This document shows, piece by piece, positions 16,340-25,978 of a stretch of 64,000 nt of DNA. The DNA is taken from the NCBI RefSeq assembly GCF_004363215.1, contig NZ_SNYS01000010.1, positions 124,001 to 188,000 on the forward strand, given 5' to 3'. The notes beneath the pieces were generated by a model that was given only the letters and a program-made list of their open reading frames with translations, did not search any database and had not been told where the DNA came from. Source of the stretch: Methanimicrococcus blatticola (GTDB lineage Archaea; Halobacteriota; Methanosarcinia; Methanosarcinales; Methanosarcinaceae). The stretch's first letter is position 1, and each line of letters opens with the position of its first letter. The position numbers and the translations under genes are program-made.

Positions 16340-18535
16340 ATGGTTAAAAATGGTTTTATTATGAATTCGGATTCGCTTCCTCCCGCTGCAAAAAAAACGA
16401 CAGATGTTGTTGATATTCCGGAATATGAAGATATTGTAACATCTTCTGATCCCGACCTTTATATCGATCGCGATTTCAGCTGGCTTTATTTTAATGACCG
16501 CGTCATGGAAGAAGCGTTGGATGGGAACAATCCGCTCCTTGAACGCGTCCGATTCCTTTCGATTTTTGCAAGCAATTTAGACGAATACTACATGGTGCGC
16601 ATTCCGACTGTCAACAAAAGCATCTTAGAAGACAGCATGAGCCCGGGAACTGAAAATCACATTTATCAGGAAATGCAGAAAATTTACGCCGAACTTCCGG
16701 TCATGCTCGGGGGAATGGAAAATTGCTGGAGTAATATTCTGATGCCGGAGCTGAAAGCTCAAAACATTCACATTTTAGAATATTCCGAATTGGAAGATTT
16801 TCAAATCGAATACGTCAGCAAATATTTCAAGAAAAATATCTTCCCGCAATTGACGCCGCTGGCCTATGATTCCAGTCATCCGTTCCCGTATATCGCAAAT
16901 CAGAGCGTTAATTTAGCAGTCATCCTTTCCGATACCGCTTACGGAAGAATTTTTGTCCGCATCAAAATCCCGTCCAACGTGAGACGTTTGGTTCAGGTGC
17001 CCTCCAAAGAAGACTTAAAATCAGGCAAAGTCGAAGACAATATGGCAGCCGGAAAATCCGGTAAATTCAATTTTGTTTGGGTCGATGATGTCATTATTGC
17101 TAATTTGGATCTGGTTTTTCCGGGTCAGGTGATTCAAGAAGCACACGCTTTTAGAATTACGCGTGACGGCGATTTGGGACTGGACGACGACGGTGACTTC
17201 AATTTAATGAAATCCATTGAAAAGAAATCAGGTGCCAAATATTTCGGAAATCCGCTTCGTATGGAAATCAATGACGGCATGTCTGATTACGTTTTGAAAA
17301 TCTTAATGGAAAATTTAAAATTGCGTTCCACACAAGTTGAGGCACTGGCATCTCCTGTCGGGTTGTCTTCCATTTCAGAGCTTTGCGACATCAATCGCGC
17401 GGATTTAAAATATGAACCGTTTTCGCCGAAGAAAAAAGAGTATCTGAAAATCACAAAGAAAAACAATATCTTTTCAAAAATCAAAGCGAAAGACGTTTTG
17501 ATTTATCGCCCTTACGACAGCTTTGAAACCGTTGTCGATTTTGTTCAGGCCGCGTCCGTTGATCCGGATGTTATCGCCATCAAAATCACGCTTTACCGCG
17601 TTGATAAGAAATCCAGAATTATCCAATACTTAAAAGACGCAGCTGATAACGGAAAACAAGTTGCCGTTTTAATCGAACTCAAGGCCCGCTTTGACGAAGA
17701 AAACAACGTCGCCAAAGCCAAAGAGCTGGAGCACGCGAATATTCACGTTGTCTACGGGGTCCCGAATCTGAAAACGCATGCGAAAGTCTGCATGGTTCTG
17801 CGCAAAGAAGAAGACGGCATCACTCCGTATGTTCATATGAGTACCGGCAATTACAACGCAACAACAGCCAGAATCTACACGGATTTTGAATACTTCACCG
17901 CCGACCCCGATATCGGTCAAGATGCGGTCGATTTGTTCAATTCGCTGACCGCTTACTCGCGCAAATTAAACTACAGAAAGCTTCTCGTCGCGCCGAACAC
18001 GATGCGGGCCGAATTGATTTCCAAAATCCGCCGCGAAGTTGAAAATCATAAAACAAACGGCAACGGGTACATTCTTTTCAAACTGAATTCGCTTGTCGAT
18101 CCCGAATGCATTGCAGAATTGTATAAAGCATCGGTTGCAGGTGTTAAGGTGGATCTTCAAGTCCGCGGCATCTGCTGCCTCCGTCCGCAAATTCCGGGAT
18201 ACAGCGACAACATTCATGTCACTTCAATTGTCGGCCGTTTTCTGGAACACGTTCGCGCCTATTATTTCTACAACAACGGCGATGAAGAATTATATCTCGG
18301 CAGCGCCGATTTAATGCAGCGCAATTTAGACAGGCGCGTTGAAATTTTATTCCCCGTCAATGCCGATTATTTAAGAAAAATCAAAGATGTCATCTTAGAA
18401 ACACACTTAAAAGACAATGTCAAACTCAGAGTCGGTCTCCCTGACGGCTCATTCAAAAAAGTCATTCGACCGAAAAAGGAATCACCGCTGGACTCTCAAA
18501 TTTGGATGACAGAAAATCAGGAACAATGGGATTAA
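16340..18535 (+). CDS. ppk1: Polyphosphate kinase 1
   Basis: PPK1 reversibly polymerises the terminal phosphate of ATP into polyphosphate. The 731-aa protein shows the N-terminal helical domain with DRDFSWLYFNDRVMEEA, the head domain, and the catalytic domains. Visible are the autophosphorylated His in THAKVCMVLR, STGNYN, and YLGSADLMQRNLDRRVE near the C-terminus. Length and motifs are normal. ATG codons at 16340 and 16361 are both possible; neither has a clear ribosome-binding site, and a TATA-like sequence near 16289 would give a very short leader. It opens a polyphosphate-related neighbourhood that includes the CYTH/CHAD gene. Confidence 0.96.
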   Translation: MVKNGFIMNSDSLPPAAKKTTDVVDIPEYEDIVTSSDPDLYIDRDFSWLYFNDRVMEEALDGNNPLLERVRFLSIFASNLDEYYMVRIPTVNKSILEDSMSPGTENHIYQEMQKIYAELPVMLGGMENCWSNILMPELKAQNIHILEYSELEDFQIEYVSKYFKKNIFPQLTPLAYDSSHPFPYIANQSVNLAVILSDTAYGRIFVRIKIPSNVRRLVQVPSKEDLKSGKVEDNMAAGKSGKFNFVWVDDVIIANLDLVFPGQVIQEAHAFRITRDGDLGLDDDGDFNLMKSIEKKSGAKYFGNPLRMEINDGMSDYVLKILMENLKLRSTQVEALASPVGLSSISELCDINRADLKYEPFSPKKKEYLKITKKNNIFSKIKAKDVLIYRPYDSFETVVDFVQAASVDPDVIAIKITLYRVDKKSRIIQYLKDAADNGKQVAVLIELKARFDEENNVAKAKELEHANIHVVYGVPNLKTHAKVCMVLRKEEDGITPYVHMSTGNYNATTARIYTDFEYFTADPDIGQDAVDLFNSLTAYSRKLNYRKLLVAPNTMRAELISKIRREVENHKTNGNGYILFKLNSLVDPECIAELYKASVAGVKVDLQVRGICCLRPQIPGYSDNIHVTSIVGRFLEHVRAYYFYNNGDEELYLGSADLMQRNLDRRVEILFPVNADYLRKIKDVILETHLKDNVKLRVGLPDGSFKKVIRPKKESPLDSQIWMTENQEQWD

Positions 18536-18890
18536 ATTCTCTGAATTTAATCTGCTTTTTTATTTTTTGTTTTATTTGTTACCTTTCGTTTTTGTTCTCT
18601 CTCATTTTTATTACCTTCCGTTTTTGTTCTCTTTCATTTTTTGTTACTTTCTTTAGTTACCTTCTGTTTTTATTTTCATTCTATTCTATCCAATATCGTC
18701 TATTCTATGTGTCTCATGCTTGTGTTTTTCCTTTTTCCTTTATTTGTCATCTCATTTATTCTATTTGTAATTATTTTATTAAATTTATTTTCTGTGTATT
18801 ATATATAAGGGGTAGCGTCTTCTCACTCCGTTTTCTTAAATCGCTTGGTATATTATTTCTTGACGTTCTATATATTATTAGTCAAATTAT
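18536..18890. other. T-rich spacer after ppk1
   Basis: About 350 bases, strongly T-rich on the plus strand, with imperfect tandem units of about 32 bases containing TTTTTGTTCTCT (18560-18690). An open frame crosses it but encodes only Phe/Ile/Leu-rich low-complexity sequence. I read it as a termination region. Confidence 0.5.
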
Positions 18891-19160
18891 TTAGATAACT
18901 TTAAATATACTCAATTTATACTTTACTATTGAGAAAGCTGCATCGATTGGGTATATCCCGATTGAAAAACGGTCTGCAGTTTTCTCACATTCGCAAATCA
19001 CAATCGGTTTTCGAATTTGATTGAAATAGCGAAAAACAAACGTGTAAAAACTAAAGCCCATTAAACCAAAAAGTAAGCCTCTTAAACGCTCAGAAGGCAT
19101 ACCCCTAAAATAAAAACGAACGCCAAAAATCCTAAAACGAAAGAAGCAGGTGATTTTCAT
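18891..19160 (-). CDS. Possible small membrane-associated protein
   Basis: An 89-aa frame beginning MKITCFFRFR encodes a basic, aromatic-rich N-terminus, one possible membrane span (GLLFGLMGFSFYTFVF, about residues 29-44), and a more polar tail with the segment IVICECEKTAD. I recognise no family, and the ribosome-binding site is poor. The longer frame to 19283 reads through improbable sequence. It may be a non-coding stretch; the call is tentative. Confidence 0.3.
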   Translation of the reverse strand: MKITCFFRFRIFGVRFYFRGMPSERLRGLLFGLMGFSFYTFVFRYFNQIRKPIVICECEKTADRFSIGIYPIDAAFSIVKYKLSIFKVI

Positions 19161-19396
19161 CTGTTTCTTTCGATAAAAAACGAAAAAAGAACTCAACATG
19201 AAGAAATCAGTACGAAATATTCTCCGATATGATCTCCATCTGTCACACCATTTTAAAGTCGGACATAAATTAAAAACACACACAAAAAAACTGAAAACAT
19301 CTGTTCCGCGAGCGATATATTTTTCCTTATTTTCCGGGTGTTACCGGTTGATATCACTTGTTTTTTCCGGAATTAGTTACAACGGAGGAGGTTTAA

Positions 19397-20302
19397 ATGC
19401 CAAAAATATTTCATAAAACCATTTCGGCTTTTCAAAAACAGTCGAAAAAGACAAAATACGCGGCAATCGAATGCCTGATTTTTTGTCTGGTGGCATTTAC
19501 AACTCCTCTTCTCTATTTCCTTCCCGTTTTGGTAAATTATTCTTCCATACCAAACGGCAAAGAGGTTCTCATCTATACATTTTGGCAGTTTGTCAGCATG
19601 ATTCTGCCGTTCATATTGATTATTTTAGTCGGAACTGTTCTTTTCATCAATTTTCGAATTGTTTTTGATTATAAATTGAAAGTTTGGTTCTACGGGATCA
19701 TGTTTTCCGTCTCCAGCATGTATACTTTCCTTTTTTACAACAGTGCCATTTTGGTTGCCAATCCGTTAGCTTTCCGGCCGGAAGTCGGTCACATATATTG
19801 GCTTTTAATTGTTTTCTTCTATCCGCTCATTCTGAATTCTATTCTGTTATTGAAAGAATTTTCCGCCGCGGAAAAAAGTGAAAATTTTCAGCTCAGAATT
19901 ACTTCAGAAGCTCTCCTTCTTCTGATTTATCTGATATTGGCAATTTCTGTCGGCCATTTGGAAGATCCGGAATTTGTCAGAGAATTCAATTTAACATTCC
20001 TTCTTCTTGTTCCCGGGACAATCGTCTTATTGGTTATGTATAAATTCCTGTTTCAAAAATCCGTTACCAATCGCAGCATCGCTTATATGCCGCTCGCTGT
20101 TTTTTTGGTTTACAGTTTCAGTTTTCAAATCGCGCCGGGCTATCCGGAAATGCTGTCGCGCAGCTTTGTCCTCTCCGAATATGTTTATTACATGGTCGTC
20201 GGCTGTGTCGTCTCATTCTTCTTTATGATTTTTGTCTGGTTCGTTAACCAAATCGGCTCCAAAATAATTCAGCAAATTTCAAAACCGGAGCCGCAAAATT
20301 AG
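19397..20302 (+). CDS. Polytopic membrane protein of unknown function
   Basis: The 301-aa protein starts with a basic amphipathic segment (residues 1-24) followed by about seven or eight predicted membrane spans (near 26-48, 62-86, 95-118, 130-150, 168-186, 200-218, 230-248 and 265-290). It ends in a short charged tail. No transporter or enzyme motif is evident. A strong GGAGGAGG ribosome-binding site precedes the ATG, so it is surely translated. It lies between ppk1 and the CYTH/CHAD gene, so a link with phosphate or polyphosphate handling is conceivable, but only by position. Confidence 0.75.
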   Translation: MPKIFHKTISAFQKQSKKTKYAAIECLIFCLVAFTTPLLYFLPVLVNYSSIPNGKEVLIYTFWQFVSMILPFILIILVGTVLFINFRIVFDYKLKVWFYGIMFSVSSMYTFLFYNSAILVANPLAFRPEVGHIYWLLIVFFYPLILNSILLLKEFSAAEKSENFQLRITSEALLLLIYLILAISVGHLEDPEFVREFNLTFLLLVPGTIVLLVMYKFLFQKSVTNRSIAYMPLAVFLVYSFSFQIAPGYPEMLSRSFVLSEYVYYMVVGCVVSFFFMIFVWFVNQIGSKIIQQISKPEPQN

Positions 20303-20335
20303 GAAGAAAAATAAAAATGAAACGAAAAAACGAAA

Positions 20336-20450
20336 CGAAAAAACGGAATGAAAAAATGGAATGAAAAAATGGAATGAAAAAATGGAATGAAAAATGGAAT
20401 GAAAAAATGGAATGAAAAATGGAATGAAAAAATGAAATGAAAAAACGAAA
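20336..20450. repeat. Tandem repeat with unit AATGGAATGAAAA
   Basis: Eight or so head-to-tail units of 12-13 bases lie between two convergent genes. On the minus strand they are T-rich and follow the stop of the Lys-rich protein gene, so they may form its termination region. Confidence 0.75.
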
Positions 20451-20500
20451 AATAAAAACAAAAAATAAAAAAGAAATAAAAAGGCAAAAGGTAAGGAGAA

Positions 20501-21052
20501 TTATTTCCAAAATTTATACCATTTTTTGGATTTTGATTCTATTTCTTTTTCCGTTTCTGTTTTTTCTTTTTGTTTTATCTCGTCTCCTGCTTTCTCTTCC
20601 TGTTTTATCTCGTTTTCTGTTTTCATTTCAGTTTGTTTTTCACTTTCGTTCGACAGCTTTAACTCCGACGCTTTTTGAAGCTGCGCCGCTTCAACCATCG
20701 GCTGTACTTGGAGCATATACGCCTGATATGTTTTCATTAATTCTCCGTAATTTTTATTAGACGTTTCCAGCTGGTCTTTTAAATCCGAAATGTGGCGGCG
20801 CTGAATTTCAATAATATTATTGTCAATTTCTTTTTGAAGCGCATTTTCTTGACGGCGGCCTGATCCGTTATAATAATTTTCCAAAGCTTTTGCCATGACC
20901 GCTTCCGGGTTCTTTTCCGAATTCATCTTCTCCTGAATATTTTTCGGCAGCGCAGGAATCATTTTTCTGAAATCCTTCTTTCCGGCTTTAACTGCTTTGA
21001 TTTTCTTTTTGTCAACCAATTTATTTTCCGATTTCTTTGATTTTCCGGCCAT
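20501..21052 (-). CDS. Lys/Glu-rich coiled-coil protein downstream of the CYTH-CHAD gene
   Basis: The 183-aa protein has a very basic N-terminus (GKSKKSENKLVDKKK), a central helical and probably coiled-coil region (about residues 70-125), and a low-complexity Lys/Glu/Thr-rich stretch. It ends in the aromatic-basic motif KKWYKFWK. No family is recognised. It begins 95 bases after the CYTH-CHAD gene on the same strand and is probably in its operon. Its lysine-rich ends would suit an anionic polymer partner, such as polyphosphate; this is inference only. Confidence 0.75.
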   Translation of the reverse strand: MAGKSKKSENKLVDKKKIKAVKAGKKDFRKMIPALPKNIQEKMNSEKNPEAVMAKALENYYNGSGRRQENALQKEIDNNIIEIQRRHISDLKDQLETSNKNYGELMKTYQAYMLQVQPMVEAAQLQKASELKLSNESEKQTEMKTENEIKQEEKAGDEIKQKEKTETEKEIESKSKKWYKFWK

Positions 21053-21147
21053 TTCTTTTCACCGCATTTTCATCTATTTAAGACATTCTATATTCATTTT
21101 AAAATCCATTCTATATTTATTTTAAAAATCCGTTTGATAAATCCATT

Positions 21148-23739
21148 TTAAAAGTTCGCGTCCGCTATTATTTTTGAAATTCTTTCATTAAAGAAGCGAC
21201 GATCCATCTTTTCCCATTTCAAATGGAACTCTGAAAGCAATATATCCATTTCTTCTTCCCGATAATTCTTATATTTTTCAAGCATCTCAAGCGTTGTTTC
21301 AATTTCTGCAACTCTCGTTTCGTCAGTGTTTCTCTTGCTTTCGCTTTCTTTTTCAATTCGCTCAATATAAGTGCCGATGACTTCCGCGGCAACCACTGCG
21401 TCATGGAAATCGCCGAGAATGTCTTGCAGCTCTTTGAATTCTTTAATCAGTTGACCGGCAGCATCTCCCAAACATTCTTTAAAGAAATCCAATGTGTAGC
21501 GGAAGTTTTTTGCCGCAATGCGAAGACGGTGTAATTTATCCACATAAATGTACGCGCCGTCCATCCATTCATGATAAGCGGTTATGTCCGCCGCCTTTTC
21601 GTACAAAATAGACGGCAAAATGTCGCAAATGCGAACCGGCGCAACATCTCCTTTCTTATTGATGCGCGGCATACCGAGGTAAGTGCTGTCATCAAATGTT
21701 TCTTTCAAATCGTCCATGAATTTCGTATATTCTTTTGACGTCAAATACTCAACAGCGACAACATGCGCTTTTTTTCTGTCCGCCGTCACAAAATCATAAA
21801 AGACTGACATTTTTTCTCGTTCAATCTTTTCTGATTCCCGCCACTCATCCGTCTTTTCTAAAAGAACATCCAAATCTCTCAATTCGCCGAGTCCCGAAAG
21901 CGTCTTCTTAATGCCCGCTTCCGTTTCGGTTAACCATTCCGGGTCTAAGAAATCTTTAAAAATCAAGTTTGACGAGCGCATTTTTCGAAGCGCGACACGC
22001 ATTTCGTGAACATCTTCAATGTCTTTTGCCGCCAGAACGCCCGGCTCCGCCTTTTTGACTTCCGAAAGGCGGGCGGAAAGTATTTTCTCGGCGGCAACGG
22101 CCATCATGTCAGTCGCTTCTATTTTTAACTCCGATTTCAACGGTTCGCAGGGCTCATCCGTTTTCGGAGCATCGTTAATCGGATAATTAAATACAATCTC
22201 CGCGAGTTTTTTCTTCGGGATTTCTAAAACGGCTGCCAAAATAATTGCTTTCTTTTGATAAACGGGCGGCACGAAGAATCCTTTTTCCCGAATCGCCTTT
22301 TTGATTTTTTCCGGCGTCGGGTTTTTAATTTCTTTTATAATTAAGGTGAGCGCTAATGTTTTGATTTCATTCAGCGCGAGTTTTTCAATCGGATGCGTCA
22401 AAATAATATCGGCAGCAATATTTACATTTCTTTCAACCGATATTCCTTTTCCGATTTCCGAAAGCTGCGCTGCCGCGTTCAATATTATTTTGTCACTTTC
22501 AAAAAGACCGTGGGCGGGGGCAACATCATCAAACAATTTGCCGGCGCATTTTTCCCGTAATTGCGCGTGTGCAGGATCTAAACCGTAATATCTTGCCAAT
22601 TCGCCGGCAGACCAAATTTTGCCGTCTTCAATCGGTTTTTGATAATAATAAAGTTCTTTTTCCTCCGTTTCAAAAACGAACGGAAACATATCGAGGCGGT
22701 TTTGATCGAATTCGGCTCGAATGTCTTCGATTTCGACCGCGGTTAAACTGAATGCCCGTGCCGCGAAAGCTGTCGTCATGCCGCTGTCAAGCGACAACAA
22801 TATCGCCGCGCTGCGTGAAAATAAATCGCCGGTTTTTTCATTTTGATTTAAAAATCCGGTGCTTCCGAAATAATCTGTCGGGTCGGCTGTAAATTCTTTT
22901 TCCGAAATCTGAAACAATGCTGCTTTTTCCCGCGGCAGCAAAAAGCCGGAGCTTGTCGAGTCATATTCCAAAACGCTGTCCTCTTCTTCAGCTTCGTCAA
23001 CATTTGTGAAATAAGATTTCTTTTCAATGCCGGAAATCACATTTCCTTCAATTTTGTCGCGATTGAAATATAATATCAAGCCGCGTTCAAATTTCGAAAA
23101 ACGGCTGATTTCAATATTTTCTTGAAGGGCGGGGAGGGCTTTTATCGTGTCAATAAATTCCTGCAATTCACTTTCCGTTCCGTTTGCCAATTCAATTTCA
23201 AGTTCCGTAAAAGTGTGTTTCTGCTCCGAAAACTTCAAACTGACCAAATCCACCGACAAATCGCCCAATCTGTTTTCCGAAGGATTCAGAGTAATGTCTT
23301 CTTCTCCCGTTCCTTTTTTATAAACGGTTTTAAAAACACGATCCTGTTCCATCGTTAAAATTTCGGTAAGAACGGCGTCGCCGAGAATGTCTGTTAACAT
23401 CTTTTCAAAAGCAGGATCGGATATGTCTTTAACAGTCGACTCAAGCGGCAGAGATTGAATCATTTCTTTGCGCCGGCAAGCGTCATCTTCTGACGCATCT
23501 GCTTGTTTCAGCGTCCAAACGGCATCTTCTCTTCCGGTTTCCAATCTTTTTCTCAAGTAAATGCCGAGCGAAAAAAGCAGCAAATCGGGCGTGTCATAAA
23601 AAATATCCGTGAACAGCGGGTGAGATTTGTCTTTGATTAGATAGTCTCCCGCAACCGCCAAGGTCGTTAAAAAGTCAAACGTTTCAGCATCTTTGATGCC
23701 GAATTTATATTCGATTTCCATTTTATTGATGCCGGACAT
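21148..23739 (-). CDS. CYTH - Ppx/GppA C-terminal-like - CHAD fusion protein
   Basis: The 863-aa protein begins with a CYTH domain (about residues 7-215) with the triphosphate-tunnel motif EIEYK intact. The middle (about 350-480) matches the helical C-terminal part of exopolyphosphatases (YYGLDPAHAQ, KLFDDVAPAHGL). The catalytic HD/HE site there is degraded: LSEIGKGIS stands where LHEVG-like residues occur, and the following histidines are missing. From about 540 to 860 lies a CHAD domain with DVHEMRVALRKMRS and HRLRIAAKNFRY, helices whose conserved His and basic residues bind polyphosphate. The protein probably senses, binds or trims polyphosphate made by Ppk1, encoded 2.6 kb away. Confidence 0.9.
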   Translation of the reverse strand: MSGINKMEIEYKFGIKDAETFDFLTTLAVAGDYLIKDKSHPLFTDIFYDTPDLLLFSLGIYLRKRLETGREDAVWTLKQADASEDDACRRKEMIQSLPLESTVKDISDPAFEKMLTDILGDAVLTEILTMEQDRVFKTVYKKGTGEEDITLNPSENRLGDLSVDLVSLKFSEQKHTFTELEIELANGTESELQEFIDTIKALPALQENIEISRFSKFERGLILYFNRDKIEGNVISGIEKKSYFTNVDEAEEEDSVLEYDSTSSGFLLPREKAALFQISEKEFTADPTDYFGSTGFLNQNEKTGDLFSRSAAILLSLDSGMTTAFAARAFSLTAVEIEDIRAEFDQNRLDMFPFVFETEEKELYYYQKPIEDGKIWSAGELARYYGLDPAHAQLREKCAGKLFDDVAPAHGLFESDKIILNAAAQLSEIGKGISVERNVNIAADIILTHPIEKLALNEIKTLALTLIIKEIKNPTPEKIKKAIREKGFFVPPVYQKKAIILAAVLEIPKKKLAEIVFNYPINDAPKTDEPCEPLKSELKIEATDMMAVAAEKILSARLSEVKKAEPGVLAAKDIEDVHEMRVALRKMRSSNLIFKDFLDPEWLTETEAGIKKTLSGLGELRDLDVLLEKTDEWRESEKIEREKMSVFYDFVTADRKKAHVVAVEYLTSKEYTKFMDDLKETFDDSTYLGMPRINKKGDVAPVRICDILPSILYEKAADITAYHEWMDGAYIYVDKLHRLRIAAKNFRYTLDFFKECLGDAAGQLIKEFKELQDILGDFHDAVVAAEVIGTYIERIEKESESKRNTDETRVAEIETTLEMLEKYKNYREEEMDILLSEFHLKWEKMDRRFFNERISKIIADANF

Positions 23740-23971
23740 TTTTGAATCAACCGTCTGTTTTTGTATTTCTAATTCTTTCTTCGAATTTATATGCCGCTAA
23801 TATATAATATGGTTGCTGATTTGACTAATTTTCCTCTTCCCTTTCTCTCCTCTCTTCCCTTAAATCTTCAATTTTTTGAAAACGATTATATAATGTGCGG
23901 CAGTAGTCATTTTATCATTTGAACTCATTCATTTTTTGAAATTATTTTTAAAAACCGGAGACGTGGATACG

Positions 23972-25090
23972 TTGACAACAGAAAAAGATATGCTGATGTG
24001 GGATGAAACTCTTTTTCGGGAATCCGATATTTTTGAACTGGATTATCTGCCGGACTACTTTCCGCACCGCGATAATCAGCTCAATTCCATCCGCTATGCG
24101 CTGAAGCCCACTGTTCGCGGCGGCCGTCCGCTGAACTGTCTTTTGTACGGTCCGCCCGGTACCGGAAAAACAAGCGCCGCGCTGAAAATCTTTGACGAGC
24201 TGAAAGAGTACACGGATAAAGTCATCACCGTCAAAGTGAACTGTCAGATCGACTCCACCCGGTTTGCTGTCATCTCACGCATTTACAAAAGCGTTCTCAA
24301 CATCGCGCCGCCGGCTTCCGGCGTGTCGTTCAACCGCATTTTTGACAAACTCGCTAAAAAACTGATTGACACGGATAAGGTGCTTATTGTTGTTTTGGAT
24401 GATATCAATTATCTTTTTTATGAAGGCCACGCCGACGAAGTGATGTATTCGCTTCTCCGCGCCCACGAACAGTATCCCGGCTCCAAAATCGGCGTCATGG
24501 CAATCGTGAACGACCCTGAAGTGATTTACGGTTTTGACAAACGCGTCACCTCCGTTTTCCTGCCGGAAGAAATCGAATTTCCGCGTTACGAGTGGTCGGA
24601 AATTGATGACATTTTAGCTGACAGAATTCAGCGCGGCTTTTTCCAGGGCGTTGTTTCCGATTCAGTTCGCGAAGCGATGACAGATTATGTCGCCGAAAAC
24701 GGTGACCTTCGTGTCGGTATTGACCTGATGAAACGCTCCGGGTTGAACGCAGAAAAGCGTTCGTCACGCAAAATTGATGTGGAAGACGTCAACAAAGCGT
24801 ATGCTGCTTCCCGCTCTCTTTACCTTTCCCGAATGTTTTCGGTTTTAACGGATCATGAAAAATATTTGGCAATTCAAGCCGCGGAAGCCGGTGAAATTTC
24901 TGCCGGTGATTTGTATGAAAAGTTCCGTGACCATACCGGCATCGGCTATACGCGTTTTTATGAAATTGTCAATAAAATGGTTTCTGCCGGCTACTTGACG
25001 GCTGATTTCTCAGGCAAAGGATCTAAAGGGCGGACGCGCATGATTCGCTCGGGATTCAAGAAAGAAGAGTTGGACGAGCTTTTGAAATAA
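23972..25090 (+). CDS. cdc6: ORC1/Cdc6-type replication initiator
   Basis: Orc1/Cdc6 binds origin repeats and loads MCM. The product of about 372 aa has the AAA+ module with Walker A GPPGTGKTS, Walker B VLDDINYL and sensor regions, then a C-terminal winged-helix domain (from about residue 285) with GIGYTRFYEIVNKM. The start is uncertain: TTG at 23972 gives MTTEKDML and lies 11 bases after GGAG; the frame is open to a TTG at 23936, and a GTG at 23963 is also available. No clear set of origin-recognition repeats was found in the 200 bases upstream. Confidence 0.93.
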   Translation: MTTEKDMLMWDETLFRESDIFELDYLPDYFPHRDNQLNSIRYALKPTVRGGRPLNCLLYGPPGTGKTSAALKIFDELKEYTDKVITVKVNCQIDSTRFAVISRIYKSVLNIAPPASGVSFNRIFDKLAKKLIDTDKVLIVVLDDINYLFYEGHADEVMYSLLRAHEQYPGSKIGVMAIVNDPEVIYGFDKRVTSVFLPEEIEFPRYEWSEIDDILADRIQRGFFQGVVSDSVREAMTDYVAENGDLRVGIDLMKRSGLNAEKRSSRKIDVEDVNKAYAASRSLYLSRMFSVLTDHEKYLAIQAAEAGEISAGDLYEKFRDHTGIGYTRFYEIVNKMVSAGYLTADFSGKGSKGRTRMIRSGFKKEELDELLK

Positions 25091-25103
25091 ACGCGGTGAT
25101 CGA

Positions 25104-25877
25104 ATGCTGGGACGTTTTCAGTATAATGATATTGTTTTTTCGGGCGAAGTCTTTGAAGATATTGTTTATCCCGATCCGATTTATCAGCAGCTTGATGATG
25201 AATATCCGCTGTCTTCTCTTGTGATTTTGCCGCCGGTCAACCCGTCCAAAATCGTCTGTGTCGGTCTCAATTACACCGACCACGCTAAAGAATTAAACAT
25301 GGAATTGCCGAACAACCCGATTTTGTTTTTAAAACCGCCATCTGCCGCGTTGGCACATGAGGGTTTGATTCAGTATCCGCCGGAAAGCGAACAAGTGGAT
25401 TACGAAGCGGAACTCGGCATCGTCATCGGAAAAACGTGCCGAAATGTTTCGGAAGCTGACGCATTTGATTATGTTCTCGGCTACACTTGTTTTAATGATG
25501 TGACGGCGCGCGATTTACAGCGGGCGGACGGGCAGTGGACGCGCGCCAAAAGTTTTGACACGTTTGCGCCGTTCGGACCTTTTATTATCACGCCGGAGGA
25601 GCTTGCACAGCAGAATTTGGCGCCGGGCAATCTTTCAATCGTGTGCCGTGTCATTCGCAATGAAAATGAAGAAATTCGGCAAAACTCATCAACGGCTGAA
25701 TTTATTTTTGATATTCCGAAACTGATTGCGTTTATTTCTTCCGTGATGACGCTTGAAAAAGGAGATATTATCGCGACGGGAACGCCGCCCGGTGTCGGGG
25801 AATTGCTTGTCGGCGATGTCGTTGAAGTTGAAATCGAAGGGGTCGGAATTTTAAGAAACACGGTTGTTTCGGAATGA
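25104..25877 (+). CDS. Fumarylacetoacetate hydrolase (FAH) family protein
   Basis: The 257-aa protein has the FAH fold: an N-terminal small domain, then IVCVGLNYTDHAKE, FLKPPSA, the metal ligands in YEAELGIVIGK and GYTCFNDVTARDLQ, and ATGTPPGVG near the end. Members hydrolyse or hydrate C-C bonds of 2-oxo acids or decarboxylate oxaloacetate; the archaeal version has no fixed substrate. It starts 13 bases after cdc6 and is likely cotranscribed, although no functional link is evident. Directly after it the sequence GTTTCGGAATGA occurs twice. Confidence 0.9.
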   Translation: MLGRFQYNDIVFSGEVFEDIVYPDPIYQQLDDEYPLSSLVILPPVNPSKIVCVGLNYTDHAKELNMELPNNPILFLKPPSAALAHEGLIQYPPESEQVDYEAELGIVIGKTCRNVSEADAFDYVLGYTCFNDVTARDLQRADGQWTRAKSFDTFAPFGPFIITPEELAQQNLAPGNLSIVCRVIRNENEEIRQNSSTAEFIFDIPKLIAFISSVMTLEKGDIIATGTPPGVGELLVGDVVEVEIEGVGILRNTVVSE

Positions 25878-25978
25878 CCGTTTCGGAATGATAAATCCCG
25901 GAATTTTTTAAAATCAAGAAGAACTTATATGAATGTAAAGACGTTAAGAATGAGCATTGAATGGATTCAGGTTTTGTT

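Noticed and set aside
18502-18894. Frame rich in Phe, Ile and Leu after ppk1
   Set aside because: It overlaps the ppk1 end and T-rich tandem repeats; composition is that of low-complexity T-rich DNA.
23740-23971. Replication origin next to cdc6
   Set aside because: Apart from AT-rich DNA, no repeated origin-recognition boxes are visible, so an origin is not claimed.
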